Source: Thermofilum uzonense (GTDB lineage Archaea > Thermoproteota > Thermoprotei > Thermofilales > Thermofilaceae). Taken from it: a DNA stretch of 64,000 nt. Where the stretch lies: positions 614,714 to 678,713 of the forward strand of contig NZ_CP009961.1 of the NCBI RefSeq assembly GCF_000993805.1, written 5' to 3'. Positions 16,257 to 25,186 of the stretch are shown one piece after another. Made by a program: the position numbers and the translations under genes. The notes beneath the pieces were generated by a model, which did not search any database, had not been told where the DNA came from, and saw only the letters and a list, made by a program, of their open reading frames with translations. The first letter of the stretch is position 1, and every line of letters begins with the position of its first letter.

Positions 16257-17249
16257 TCACCCTGAAGTAACGAACTTTCTCACGACGTACGTGTTGATGA
16301 TTGTTGCTATTATCAGGATCACACCTATGAATGCGCTGTACCAGTAGGCCGGGGCCCCTGCAAGCACAAGGCCAACTCTTGTCAAGGCTACGAGTAGGGC
16401 TCCCAGAAATGTGCCGAAGATACTCCCGTACCCACCTGTGAGCAGGCAGCCTCCTAGCACAGCGCTGGTTATGGCCTCTAGCTCCAATCCTTGACCTAGG
16501 GTTGGGTCTACTATCTTGAACCTTGAGAGAGCCATGAGCCCGGCTAGACCGGCGAGTAGCGAGGAGATCCCGAAGTTTACGAGCTTGACCCGCCAGACTT
16601 TTACGCCTAGCTCGCGGGCCGTAGCGGGGCTAGCGCCTACAGCATAGGTCCAGTTCCCGTAAGGGGTGTAGTCGAGTATTATTAGAAAGATCAGAGTAAG
16701 TGCGAGTAGCCAGGCGGCGCTGGTTCTCAGCCCTTCGACGCCTACGGCGCCGTTCAATACATCTGTGAGCCAGTGCGACCCCTCCAGCCTAACTGGGAAG
16801 CCTCCCGTGATGGCTAGGAGTATTCCTCGCAGAAACATCATCATGCCCAGGGATGTTATAAAGCTGGGTATCCCTGTCCTAACAGTTATATAGCCTGTCA
16901 GCACGCCTATCCCGAAGGCAACGCTGAGCATTATCACGCTTGCGAGAAGCATGTCCATGCCAGCGTCGACCATAAGGACGACAAACATCGGGACGAGGGC
17001 GTAGACTGATCCTACCGAGAGGTTGAACTCGCCTGTTATCATGAGGAACGCGACTCCTATCGAGGTGACTCCAAGCTCGCCTGCGAGAGTAAGTATGCTG
17101 TAAAGGGTTGAGGGTGTTGGGAACTTGTCGGGGGATATGACGAGGAAAGCCAGTGCTATTATCGAGAAGCTTGCAATTACGCCGAGTTCCGGATGCTGTG
17201 ATATTAGTAGTAGGAGAGACTTTCTACTGGAAGCTGTCTGTGTAGCCAA
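16257..17249 (-). CDS. Sugar ABC transporter permease, RbsC-like
   Basis: A 330-residue integral membrane protein with about nine or ten helices and the BPD_transp_2 pattern: GVAFLMITGEFNLSVGSVYAL near residue 62, GYITVRTGIPSFITSLGMM near 118, and the coupling region around residue 215-250 ending with EAITSAVLGG. This family imports pentoses, hexoses or related compounds together with a periplasmic-type binding protein. It is the middle gene of a three-gene import operon, 40 nt after the binding protein and 6 nt before the ATPase. Confidence 0.93.
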   Translation of the reverse strand: MATQTASSRKSLLLLISQHPELGVIASFSIIALAFLVISPDKFPTPSTLYSILTLAGELGVTSIGVAFLMITGEFNLSVGSVYALVPMFVVLMVDAGMDMLLASVIMLSVAFGIGVLTGYITVRTGIPSFITSLGMMMFLRGILLAITGGFPVRLEGSHWLTDVLNGAVGVEGLRTSAAWLLALTLIFLIILDYTPYGNWTYAVGASPATARELGVKVWRVKLVNFGISSLLAGLAGLMALSRFKIVDPTLGQGLELEAITSAVLGGCLLTGGYGSIFGTFLGALLVALTRVGLVLAGAPAYWYSAFIGVILIIATIINTYVVRKFVTSG

Positions 17250-17289
17250 TTATTATCACCTGAGAAAAAATCTAAATTTTGTTTTATTT

Positions 17290-18363
17290 TTAGGCACCAC
17301 CAGTTGTAGCTATCTGCTTCCTGACAGTGTCTAGCTTTGTCTTGTCTATAACCGTTGGGCCGGTGGGAACGTGTGCTGGCGGGATTATCCCGTACTTGAC
17401 GTAGAGGTACATGAAGACTACCGGTAGGAAGCCCTGTGCGAAAGGCTGTTGGCTTACCGCGGCTTCAAGCTCTCCGTTCTCGATGGCTTTGAGAATGACG
17501 TCGTCGATATCGATTGTAAGGAGGTGGACCTTTCCGACGAGGTTCATCTCCTTTAGGACTTGGAGCGCGGGGTGTGCCCCCAGTGGGCCTAGCGTGAAGA
17601 TGACGTCTGTGTCAGGGTACTTTGTGAGGTAGTTTTTGAACGCCTCTGCCGCCTTGGTGGGGTCAGTAGTGATGTCGAGCTTCTCGACAGGTGTACCGGG
17701 GTACGCCTGGGTTATAGCGTCAGTTATGCCTTTCGCCCTGGTCTCGAGGCCCACGTGACCCACCTCGTGTATGCCTATAACGACGCGCTTGGGCTTGTAT
17801 CCCTTGTCGATCAAGTACTTCGCTAGATAATAGCCAGCGTCATACTCGTTCTGCCCAACGTAGCTGAGGTAGGGTATCCTCTGGTTTGCAGGCCTCGGGT
17901 CAGGGACGTTTACCGCTATTATAGGTATCCCTTGACTTATAGCCCGCCTAGCCGGCTCGTCTAACGCCTTGTAGTCCGTTATGGTTAGGATTATGCCCTG
18001 GGGTTTAGCGGCTATAGCGCTGTTCAAGAGGTCGACGAGTGCTTGTATGCTAAACTTCTCGGGACCACTATACACCACCTTGACGTTCAGCATCTGTCCA
18101 GCTAGCTGGGAGCCCTTGATCACGGGTGCCCACCATGGATCAGCTGGCCCGCCATGCGAGACATAGTAGAATGTGTACTCGGGGGCTCCAGGTTTTCCAG
18201 CGCCAGCCTTGTACTGTTCCAACTCTGTTTCAAGTGCAGCGTATTTGGAATAAGGTACCATTGTCATAGAGGCTACTGCATAACCTAGAACTGCTCCAAT
18301 TATGATGCCTATAATTATGTAAACTGCGAGCGCTGTGCCTTTACTCTTTTGTTGTTGGCTCAT
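17290..18363 (-). CDS. Sugar-binding protein, RbsB-like, membrane-anchored
   Basis: A solute receptor of 357 residues. A lysine-containing N-terminus and a helix at residues 10-32 (ALAVYIIIGIIIGAVLGYAV) anchor it outside the membrane; there is no lipobox Cys. A short helical stalk precedes the type I periplasmic-binding fold, in which AAKPQGIILTITDYKALDEP, IPIIAVNVPDP and YVGQNEYDAGYYLAKYL match the sugar-contact strands and loops of the family. It is the first gene of the operon and has a strong TATA box, as is normal for the most abundant component. The ligand is not predictable here; ribose-like or ring sugars are likely. Confidence 0.92.
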   Translation of the reverse strand: MSQQQKSKGTALAVYIIIGIIIGAVLGYAVASMTMVPYSKYAALETELEQYKAGAGKPGAPEYTFYYVSHGGPADPWWAPVIKGSQLAGQMLNVKVVYSGPEKFSIQALVDLLNSAIAAKPQGIILTITDYKALDEPARRAISQGIPIIAVNVPDPRPANQRIPYLSYVGQNEYDAGYYLAKYLIDKGYKPKRVVIGIHEVGHVGLETRAKGITDAITQAYPGTPVEKLDITTDPTKAAEAFKNYLTKYPDTDVIFTLGPLGAHPALQVLKEMNLVGKVHLLTIDIDDVILKAIENGELEAAVSQQPFAQGFLPVVFMYLYVKYGIIPPAHVPTGPTVIDKTKLDTVRKQIATTGGA

Positions 18364-18385
18364 ACGATCATATTTAGCATTATCA

Positions 18386-18396
18386 CTATATATAAG
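18386..18396 (-). promoter_or_regulatory. TATA box of the ribose-type ABC operon
   Basis: On the minus strand cttatatatag is centred 28 nt before the ATG at 18363, predicting a leaderless or near-leaderless transcript for the binding-protein gene. Confidence 0.6.
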
Positions 18397-18517
18397 TTGA
18401 TTCCGTTATATTTATTATGTTAAGGTTTTAGCTATTACTGGAATTATATAAAACGAATATACATTTTCTAAGGAAAAGTGCTCGGCTCTATAGATTCAAG
18501 GATTTTAAGACTAACAA

Positions 18518-19603
18518 CTATAAGCCTAGCTCCTCCAGGAGAAGCCTCAGCGCGTGCTGGTAGAGGCTGCTACCCCGCATCCGGCTTATCAGTGATGCGT
18601 ACATGCTCTTGACGAGAAGCCTCACTGCCTCTGCTTCATTAAACCCCCTCGATTCAATATAGAATATGTGTTCAGGGTCTAAGGGACCCATAGCTACTGA
18701 GTGAGCAGCATAGCTGGGCTCATCCGACTCTATCTCCAGCACGGGGGCAGCGTAAACCCTGGATGTGGGGGAAAGAGGAATTAGCCTCGAACGCACTTCG
18801 AGCCTTGATTCCATGGCTCCGCGACGCGCCCGCGCAAATCCCTTATGAGCTATGAAGCCCTCGTTTGCGAAGCCCAGCCCTCTTATGGATATCTCTGTTC
18901 TGGGAGCCCTTGTTTCAGCGCTTGTCTCAAGCGTGATGCGTGAAAATTTACCGGCTGCGAGTAGAGCCACGGTCTCAGCTTCGGAAGCCTCTCCTTCGAG
19001 GAGCTGGTTCATCTCCATATGAGTCATTCTACCTCGTGAGCCAATCAAGAATGTCTCAAGCCTTGAATCCTTGTCAAGTCTTGTTCGCTGGAATATTGCG
19101 CTTGGAGCCCTGTAGGAGTCGCGTATAATGTAGTTTAGCCTGAGAGTTGAGGCCGTATCGACTTCCACGTCTATCGAGAGCGTGTTAAGCCCTTCGGCAT
19201 CAGCTGGTGAAAGTAGCAAGACGTTAAGGGTTGAGTTTCCCGTAGCCCTTACAGATAGGTGAGCTGCGAGGACTCCTTCACGGGGCTTGGGGACAAGTAT
19301 CGTGTATGACGTATCGCGGAGAAAAACGTTTACCTGAGAGTTAAGCGTGTTTAGATGGAAGGCTAGCACACGTTTAGAGCTTGCTTCGGGTAGCTCGGGT
19401 TTATCTTTTAAGGGCGTGGGCTTGAGTATAAGGTCAGGCTTAAGGTTGAGTAGTCTAAGCGCGTCGTCGTCCCAGCCGAGCTGAACAGGAGGAGCGGGAT
19501 TCTCTAAGTATGGTTCAAAGGCGTTCCAGTCAGTATAGTAACGGACCGCCGGGGAGTCTGCCACGGGCTGGTAGGGGATTGCTTTGAGTTCCTTCAGGCT
19601 CAA
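18518..19603 (-). CDS. sufD: Fe-S cluster assembly protein SufD
   Basis: A 361-residue member of the SufB/SufD family. The right-handed beta-helix core is followed by the conserved C-terminal stretch SYAAHSVAMGPLDPEHIFYIESRGFNEAEAVRLLVKS, which corresponds to the SufD region containing the H used at the SufB-SufD interface (the stretch reads xxxHxxxxGxxDxxxLFYxxSRG). With SufB and SufC it builds the SufBC2D scaffold on which Fe-S clusters are assembled in the cytosol. It starts by a four-base overlap with sufB and is the last gene of the operon. Confidence 0.93.
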   Translation of the reverse strand: MSLKELKAIPYQPVADSPAVRYYTDWNAFEPYLENPAPPVQLGWDDDALRLLNLKPDLILKPTPLKDKPELPEASSKRVLAFHLNTLNSQVNVFLRDTSYTILVPKPREGVLAAHLSVRATGNSTLNVLLLSPADAEGLNTLSIDVEVDTASTLRLNYIIRDSYRAPSAIFQRTRLDKDSRLETFLIGSRGRMTHMEMNQLLEGEASEAETVALLAAGKFSRITLETSAETRAPRTEISIRGLGFANEGFIAHKGFARARRGAMESRLEVRSRLIPLSPTSRVYAAPVLEIESDEPSYAAHSVAMGPLDPEHIFYIESRGFNEAEAVRLLVKSMYASLISRMRGSSLYQHALRLLLEELGL

Positions 19604-21012
19604 CCGTAGCCACCTAGCTCCTCGAACTCGAGCTCTAATACCCTCCTGAATACTACCTGGTATTCGAATGGAAGGTTTTTGAGTATGTCCCCGACGTATC
19701 CGATGACAAGGAGACGCCTAGCCTCGTCCTCTGTAAGGCCTCTCGACTGAGCATAGAAGAGCGCATCCTCGCTTAGCCTACCAGTAGTAGCCTCGTGGAC
19801 TACAAGAGCATCATCCTCCTCGATCTCGTTTTTCGGGTATGTGTAGGCCTTTGACTCTGTGTCGAGTAGGAGGCTGTCACACTTCACGGCTGCTTTAGAG
19901 TTTCGTGCACCTCTAGCCATCTTTACTAGACCCCGGTATACTGCCACTCCGCCCTGTGCGCTAATACTCTTACTTACAACCTCGCTGCTCGTCTCGGGGG
20001 CTAGATGATAAGCTTTGGCCCCACTGTCTTTCCATGTTTTACCCTTAGCGAGGGTTATGTTATAAATGCTTGCCCTCGAGCCCCGGCCCTTGAGTATCAC
20101 GGAGGGGTAGACATAACTAACCTTGCTTCCCAGGCTGCCCTCAGCCCACTCTACAACAGCTCCTTCCTCTAGGATCGCTCTCTTATTGTTGAAATTGATG
20201 AGGTTCTTGCTCCAGTTCTGCACAGTGGTAAACTTCACGTGCGAGTTTCTATGCGCGTAAATCTCAACCATGCCGTCGTGAAAGCTGTACTTTTTGAACA
20301 ACGGGGCTGCGCAGCCTTCGATGAAGTGGATGAAGCTTCCTTCATCTGCCACTATAAGCGTGTGCTCGAACTGTGCCTCTAGCTCGCTGGCTACAAAGAA
20401 GAATGCCTCTATGGGCGCCTCGACTCGCACACCAGGGGGCACATAGAGGAAAACACCACCGCTCCAGACCGCGCCATGTAGCGCCGCGAACTTGTGGTCG
20501 CTGGGCGGGAAGACCCTCATAAAGTATTTTTTCACTAGATCCGGGTATTTTATGACCGCCTCGCTCATATCCATGAGGATGACGCCTTTCTCTTCCAGGA
20601 ACTTCTTAAAGGACAAGTAGATGTTTTCGCTCTCAAACTGGGCTGCTAGCCCCGAGAGGACCCTCGCCTCAATCTCGGGTAGTCCAAGCTTCTCGTAAAC
20701 CCTCCTTATCTCGTATGGGAGCTGGTCCCAGCTTGAAACACGTTCCACGTCGGGCTGAATGTAATGGGTAAGCTCCTCGAGATCCAGCTCCTCAACCCCA
20801 ACGAGCCAGTTCGGGGTGGGCAGCTTTTCGAAGAGCTCCAGGCTACGCAGCCTCAACCTGAGCATCCACTCTGGCTCTCGCTTGGACCTTGAGAGCTCTT
20901 CGATTGTGCTCCTTGAGATCCTTCCTTTGAGCTGGATGCGGGGCTTATAAGTTATCGAGCTTATATCGTATTGGGGTAGTGCTAACTCCTCTATGGGAAC
21001 TGGGATGCTCAT
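19600..21012 (-). CDS. sufB: Fe-S cluster assembly protein SufB
   Basis: A 470-residue scaffold protein. Family landmarks include MRVFPPSDHKFAALHGAVWS near residue 190, the strand VPPGVRVEAPIEAFFFV, the HFIEGCAAP segment holding a conserved Cys, the KNLINFNNKRA stretch, and the C-terminal VVHEATTGRLSEDALFYAQSRGL, typical of SufB. It is longer and better conserved than SufD at the C-terminus. Overlaps of four bases with both neighbours show tight operon coupling in the order sufC-sufB-sufD. No sufS or sufE is nearby, so the sulfur donor must be elsewhere or be sulfide. Confidence 0.95.
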   Translation of the reverse strand: MSIPVPIEELALPQYDISSITYKPRIQLKGRISRSTIEELSRSKREPEWMLRLRLRSLELFEKLPTPNWLVGVEELDLEELTHYIQPDVERVSSWDQLPYEIRRVYEKLGLPEIEARVLSGLAAQFESENIYLSFKKFLEEKGVILMDMSEAVIKYPDLVKKYFMRVFPPSDHKFAALHGAVWSGGVFLYVPPGVRVEAPIEAFFFVASELEAQFEHTLIVADEGSFIHFIEGCAAPLFKKYSFHDGMVEIYAHRNSHVKFTTVQNWSKNLINFNNKRAILEEGAVVEWAEGSLGSKVSYVYPSVILKGRGSRASIYNITLAKGKTWKDSGAKAYHLAPETSSEVVSKSISAQGGVAVYRGLVKMARGARNSKAAVKCDSLLLDTESKAYTYPKNEIEEDDALVVHEATTGRLSEDALFYAQSRGLTEDEARRLLVIGYVGDILKNLPFEYQVVFRRVLELEFEELGGYG

Positions 21013-21728
21013 TCCGCTATCACCGGGAATCCCTCAGACTCTATCTTTCTTACCACTTCTATCCCACCCTCAAGGGCTATACGCCCAGAGACCAACACAA
21101 GTACCTTATCAGGGCTTATGTACTCAAGTGTTTTCGGGTTATGGCTAACTAATAGGACGGCTTTTCCACGAGAGGCTAGGTCTCGGACAAGCCTAGAGAG
21201 CATCCTTAAACCCTCAATGTCTAGGCCAGAGTCTGGTTCATCAAGCATCACCACGCTAGGGTCGAGCATGAAGGCTTGCGCTAGTTCTAGGCGTTTCTTC
21301 TCGCCACCCGAAAAACCTTCGTTTACGTTGCGATCCGAGTATTCTTTAGGCAATCCGACTGCTTGAAGCGAAGCATAGACTGCTCCTATATCCGAAGGAC
21401 GCCCCAACTTTGAGGCTGCCTCGGTGAGGAAGCTTAATATGTTTACACCTGGAAGCTCAGGTGGGTTCTGAAATGCTAGGAAAATTCCTTTCCTTGCTCT
21501 CTCGTGTGGTTTTAGGCTGCTGATATCCTCCCCGTTTAAGAGTATTTTGCCCTGTGTCACTGTGTATCTTGGGTGACCCATAATACTGAGTAATAGTGAG
21601 CTCTTGCCGCTCCCGTTGGGACCTACAATTACAGTGATCTTCCCCCCGCCTACGTGAAAGCTTACACCTCTGATTACCTCCCTTCCTTCAACCTTCACAT
21701 AAAGATTACTTACCTCAAGCTCCACCAT
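21009..21728 (-). CDS. sufC: Fe-S cluster assembly ATPase SufC
   Basis: A soluble ABC-type ATPase of 239 residues that drives conformational change of the SufBD scaffold. Walker A GPNGSGKS is at 36-43, the signature FSGGEKKR near 144, Walker B VVMLDEPDSGLD near 166 and the switch histidine is in LLVSHNPKTLEY. The typical SufC phrase DIGAVYASLQAVGL...VNEGFSGG is present. It is the first gene of sufCBD, starting from ATG 21728 behind a TATA-like gtttttataca on the minus strand (about 21760-21770). Confidence 0.95.
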   Translation of the reverse strand: MVELEVSNLYVKVEGREVIRGVSFHVGGGKITVIVGPNGSGKSSLLLSIMGHPRYTVTQGKILLNGEDISSLKPHERARKGIFLAFQNPPELPGVNILSFLTEAASKLGRPSDIGAVYASLQAVGLPKEYSDRNVNEGFSGGEKKRLELAQAFMLDPSVVMLDEPDSGLDIEGLRMLSRLVRDLASRGKAVLLVSHNPKTLEYISPDKVLVLVSGRIALEGGIEVVRKIESEGFPVIAE

Positions 21729-21772
21729 ACATATGCCACCGTCATAATACGCGAAGCCTGTATAAAAACTTG

Positions 21773-22948
21773 TTACTTCTCCTCAACCTTGAACTCCCTG
21801 TTCACAAATATCTTGTGTTCCTCGAGAGTTTCGAGGATATTTCTCCTTACTACTCCTGGGAGAGCCTCCAATGGGAAGACACCGTGCAAATTGCGACCCT
21901 TCAAGCTCTGAAGCAGGGCTATCACTACGAGCGCCGTGGGATAGGTTATATAAGTGGCACCGGGAAGAAGGTTGTTCACCCTCCTCTGGCTTGGAAAGAA
22001 CACACTCCTACTGGAGAGCCCCTTCTCACCAGATATCTCGCCGATAGCAACAACTCCTACCGCGAAGAAGGCGTCCTCCAACTCTCCCTCCTCGATTGCT
22101 GATAGATAGCTTCGAGGAGATGAGGGCTCCTTGAGGATCTGGTACAGCAGGCTCCTGAGTGACACCCTCTTTCCCCTTACAATAAGGGTTTTCTCCTCGA
22201 GGACTCCAAGCCTGTAAAGTGCCCGGAGAATTTCTATATCGCTCCCCCCAGCATAGTAGTCAAAGTCCTGCGTACGGAGGTAAACGGGAATTGTGTAGCT
22301 CTCATCGTTAGACACAGGGTAACAACGAACTGAGCCTTCGGGGGCTGGAAAGTTGCACTCGATGGACTCCGAGAAGGGCTCTATGAAGGCGTATCTCCTG
22401 TTCCTATACACGAGAACAGGGGTTGCGACGTTGAGCATTTCTTCTCGAGACCACGATATCAAGAAGGACGGACCTTTCTGATCCTCGAGGGACATCACTT
22501 TTATCGAGAACACCTTGTCTAGGTCCTCGTATGCCTCGCGAGCAAGGAGGTTTGTGAGGCCTGGAGACGCGCCAGCGTTGATTATTGCAAGGTTGTGTTC
22601 TCTCCTGAAAGCCGCGGAGAGTGCAAGTTGTTCTGCAGTCCTGCGTCTGCCCCCGTAGCACGCTAAGTCCATGTAGGGTACCCCTGCCTTCAAGCTGGCC
22701 TGCATGACGATGGGATTGAGGAGTTTTTCCCTCTCATTTATCCTTACAAAGGTTGGCAGCGTGTTTACAACGAAGTCATAGCCTGATAGCTTAGAGGAAA
22801 GCATCTCGCTGTTAATCGCATCAGCTTCTTCAACAGGTATATCGTGGGAGTCTTCGAAGTCTAGGAACATTCTCGCCCTCTCAAGATTCCTGTCGAAACA
22901 GGTTACCTCATCTGCAACCCGGTGTTTGAGTGCTAGCCTTGCGACCAC
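21773..22948 (-). CDS. Saccharopine dehydrogenase-like NAD(P)-binding protein, displaced start
   Basis: A 391-residue reading from GTG 22948 that lacks the start of its Rossmann fold. In the same frame, coding sequence continues upstream to 22990 and reads RIRLAILGCGAVGS, a textbook GxGxxG dinucleotide site, before TGA 22996-22994; no ATG, GTG or TTG lies between. Downstream regions (FVVNTLPTFVR, GVPYMDLACYGGRRR, NAGASPGLTNLLA) match saccharopine dehydrogenase/carboxynorspermidine-type proteins. A GTG at 22997 is one base out of frame. The true protein may therefore begin at 22997 with a frame slip or sequencing indel. The substrate is unknown. It sits between the PIG-L gene and sufC on the same strand. 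Confidence 0.75.
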   Translation of the reverse strand: MVARLALKHRVADEVTCFDRNLERARMFLDFEDSHDIPVEEADAINSEMLSSKLSGYDFVVNTLPTFVRINEREKLLNPIVMQASLKAGVPYMDLACYGGRRRTAEQLALSAAFRREHNLAIINAGASPGLTNLLAREAYEDLDKVFSIKVMSLEDQKGPSFLISWSREEMLNVATPVLVYRNRRYAFIEPFSESIECNFPAPEGSVRCYPVSNDESYTIPVYLRTQDFDYYAGGSDIEILRALYRLGVLEEKTLIVRGKRVSLRSLLYQILKEPSSPRSYLSAIEEGELEDAFFAVGVVAIGEISGEKGLSSRSVFFPSQRRVNNLLPGATYITYPTALVVIALLQSLKGRNLHGVFPLEALPGVVRRNILETLEEHKIFVNREFKVEEK

Positions 22949-23040
22949 GGAGCCGACAGCTCCGCAACCAAGGATAGCTAACCTGATACGTGTTCACCGC
23001 TTATAAGACTCCGACCTACTTAAATTGTTAAAGCAGGTTG

Positions 23041-23871
23041 CTAGACTAGCTCCGAGAGTGGCGTCGCATGACTAACAGAGAGCGGGATTACCCTGAAGGC
23101 TTCCGCGTATTTTCTCCCTGAAGCCTGGCCATAAGCTGCAGCGAGGGTCTTCACCTGCTCTTCGAGAATTGGCCATATGGGCTCGAACTGGCTCTTATGC
23201 TTCGAGAGAGCCTGGAGTTTTCTTTCAAGTGTAGCCGTGATGTCGTGAAAGTAGTTTGGTTTCGCGGTGTAGTAGTATAATATTGCGGCGACGATGTGAG
23301 GCTTATGTTCGGGCACGACGTGTGGGAGGGATGAGAACATTACTGCATCAGAGGCTAGTAGGCCGGCTATCCTGTGGTCGGGATGTATCTCATACATCAG
23401 CCACGGGTCGGGTGCCAGGACGATGTCAGGGTGCTCCATTCTTACAACGCTTATTATCCTGTTCCGCGCATCGAGCGTATAGGGGAGCTCTGTGTCCTTG
23501 TAATCAAGTGGGATTATTTTTGAGACGCCGAGCACCCCGGCCGCCTCCTCTTGTTCATGCTTCCGTACCTCTGCCAGCACCCGTGGATTCAGACCGGGAT
23601 CGGATGTACCCATCGAGCCGTCCGTCAGAGTGAGGTATACGACTTCTACGCCCTTCGAGGTCAAGTCCGCTATTGTGCCTCCAGCTCCGAGCTCACAGTC
23701 GTCGGGGTGGGGCTGAATACACAGTATTTTTTCTACGTTTTCAAAAGGTGATGAGAGCTCGGGATAGAGGTGTCTGGCTAGATTGCGCAAACCCTCGTTT
23801 AGTCCTGATTCTCGAACGAGGCGCCTTGCGATGTCTTCAGTCTCGAGAGAAAATTCCGTGTGTTTTTCCAT
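23041..23871 (-). CDS. PIG-L/LmbE family deacetylase
   Basis: A 276-residue zinc N-deacetylase acting on N-acetyl-sugars or similar amides. The hallmark H55-PDD-C motif (QPHPDDCELGAG) and the distal HPDH (EIHPDHRIAG) supply the zinc ligands and base. I choose ATG 23871 because the longer frame (to 23970) overlaps the MFS gene and its added 33 residues are basic and unlike the family. It follows the MFS gene by 31 nt, so the two probably share a transcript, which would fit uptake and deacetylation of an amino-sugar; that link is inference. Confidence 0.9.
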   Translation of the reverse strand: MEKHTEFSLETEDIARRLVRESGLNEGLRNLARHLYPELSSPFENVEKILCIQPHPDDCELGAGGTIADLTSKGVEVVYLTLTDGSMGTSDPGLNPRVLAEVRKHEQEEAAGVLGVSKIIPLDYKDTELPYTLDARNRIISVVRMEHPDIVLAPDPWLMYEIHPDHRIAGLLASDAVMFSSLPHVVPEHKPHIVAAILYYYTAKPNYFHDITATLERKLQALSKHKSQFEPIWPILEEQVKTLAAAYGQASGRKYAEAFRVIPLSVSHATPLSELV

Positions 23872-23902
23872 GTAAGTTGCATAACTCTTTACTCTAAAAA
23901 AG

Positions 23903-25096
23903 TTACCCTTGCTTGCTCTTGATAACGTAGAGTAGGAGTGATAGACACGCAGCTTGCGTTGCCAGGACATATGCGGCTGCAGCGTATATGGGTAGGTTAA
24001 GGTCTATTATTAGCCCGTAGATGATTCCTGCTCCGAGTGCTCCCAGGCCGACCGCTGTGCTAAAGACGCCGTATGCTGTGGCGCGCACCGATGGTTCTGT
24101 TAAATCTCCTACGGCCGCCCTGTACACAGATTCTTGCGAGCCTAACACGACACCGTAGATCACGGCAGAAGCCACGATGAACAGGAAGCTCTTCTGGAGT
24201 GAGAGGAAGGGAATGATTATGGAGAGCGTGAAGGGGAATAGGAGGACCCAGAGCTTGTAGCTGTCATAGAGCAGGCCAAAAGCTACGGCGAAAAAGGCGT
24301 CTACAAGCTGTATCGTGGCGTATAATACTGGTGGGAGCCATGCACCCATTGCTTGGACTTCTGGTGTCTCAGCCGCCAGGTAAAGTATGAGGGATGCTGG
24401 AAACAAGCCTAAAGCGTTAATGCCTACGGCGGTAATGTAGGCCAGGGTTCTCCTGTTTAATACTTTTCTGTTAGCGTCCTTAGTTGCGAAGCTGGATGTC
24501 ATCTCGGCCGGTAGCTTAGTCTTTGCACGCACGGTTGCGAGTGTGAGCATTAGTAGGACGTATGGGATTATAGAGTATAGGAAAGCGTCGCGGTAACTCC
24601 TTGTAACCGCTAAAAGTAAAGCGAATAGGAGGGGGCCCGAGGTGGCGCCTATCTGATCCATTAGTTCGTGGAGGCCGAAGCCTTTGCCGCTCCCGATGCT
24701 CTTGGAGGCGAACGAGATGATTGTATCACGGGATGGCGTCCTGACCCCCTTCCCGAATCGTTCAAGAACTACGAGGACTGCAGCTAAGGTCCATCCTAGG
24801 CCTAGGATCTCGCTTAGGGGAATCAAGGGTATAGCGATTATGAGGCCGTAGCCGAGGAATACTAGGATCCAATAGCTCTTAGTCTTGTCTGCCAGATAGC
24901 CCCCGACCAGCCTTGAGAAATACGAGATAAGCTCCCCTAAACCCATGACTGTGCCTACAACGGCTGCAGAGGCCCCCAGAAACTTCATGTACTCGGGTAT
25001 TGTCCCCCTGGAGCCCTCGTAGACTATGTCTCCGAGGAGGCTTACAAGCCCGAAGGACAGAATAACCCTATATGCTTTACTCCTCTCATCCGCCAT
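23903..25096 (-). CDS. MFS transporter
   Basis: A 397-residue, twelve-helix carrier. The early motif GLVSLLGDIVYEGSRGTIPEYM is characteristic of a subgroup of prokaryotic MFS proteins seen with efflux or sugar carriers, and the loop 2-3 motif is GGYLADKTKSYW, close to the MFS motif A. The loop RFGKGVRTPSRDTIISFAS lies near residue 115 and resembles the RGxxTPxRxALxAD pattern of the subgroup. The substrate is not predictable. The downstream PIG-L gene on the same strand is the only functional hint. Confidence 0.9.
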   Translation of the reverse strand: MADERSKAYRVILSFGLVSLLGDIVYEGSRGTIPEYMKFLGASAAVVGTVMGLGELISYFSRLVGGYLADKTKSYWILVFLGYGLIIAIPLIPLSEILGLGWTLAAVLVVLERFGKGVRTPSRDTIISFASKSIGSGKGFGLHELMDQIGATSGPLLFALLLAVTRSYRDAFLYSIIPYVLLMLTLATVRAKTKLPAEMTSSFATKDANRKVLNRRTLAYITAVGINALGLFPASLILYLAAETPEVQAMGAWLPPVLYATIQLVDAFFAVAFGLLYDSYKLWVLLFPFTLSIIIPFLSLQKSFLFIVASAVIYGVVLGSQESVYRAAVGDLTEPSVRATAYGVFSTAVGLGALGAGIIYGLIIDLNLPIYAAAAYVLATQAACLSLLLYVIKSKQG

Positions 25097-25186
25097 TAAG
25101 GTCAGAAGTTTTTACGAGAATAAAATGTATAAGCCTTGCGTTTAGCTCCTAGACTTGTCGCGTGGAGGGAGTTTGGGGGCCTCATT

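Noticed and set aside
23872-23970. N-terminal extension of the PIG-L protein to 23970
   Set aside because: It overlaps the preceding MFS gene by 68 bases and adds a basic segment not expected in the family; ATG 23871 is well placed.
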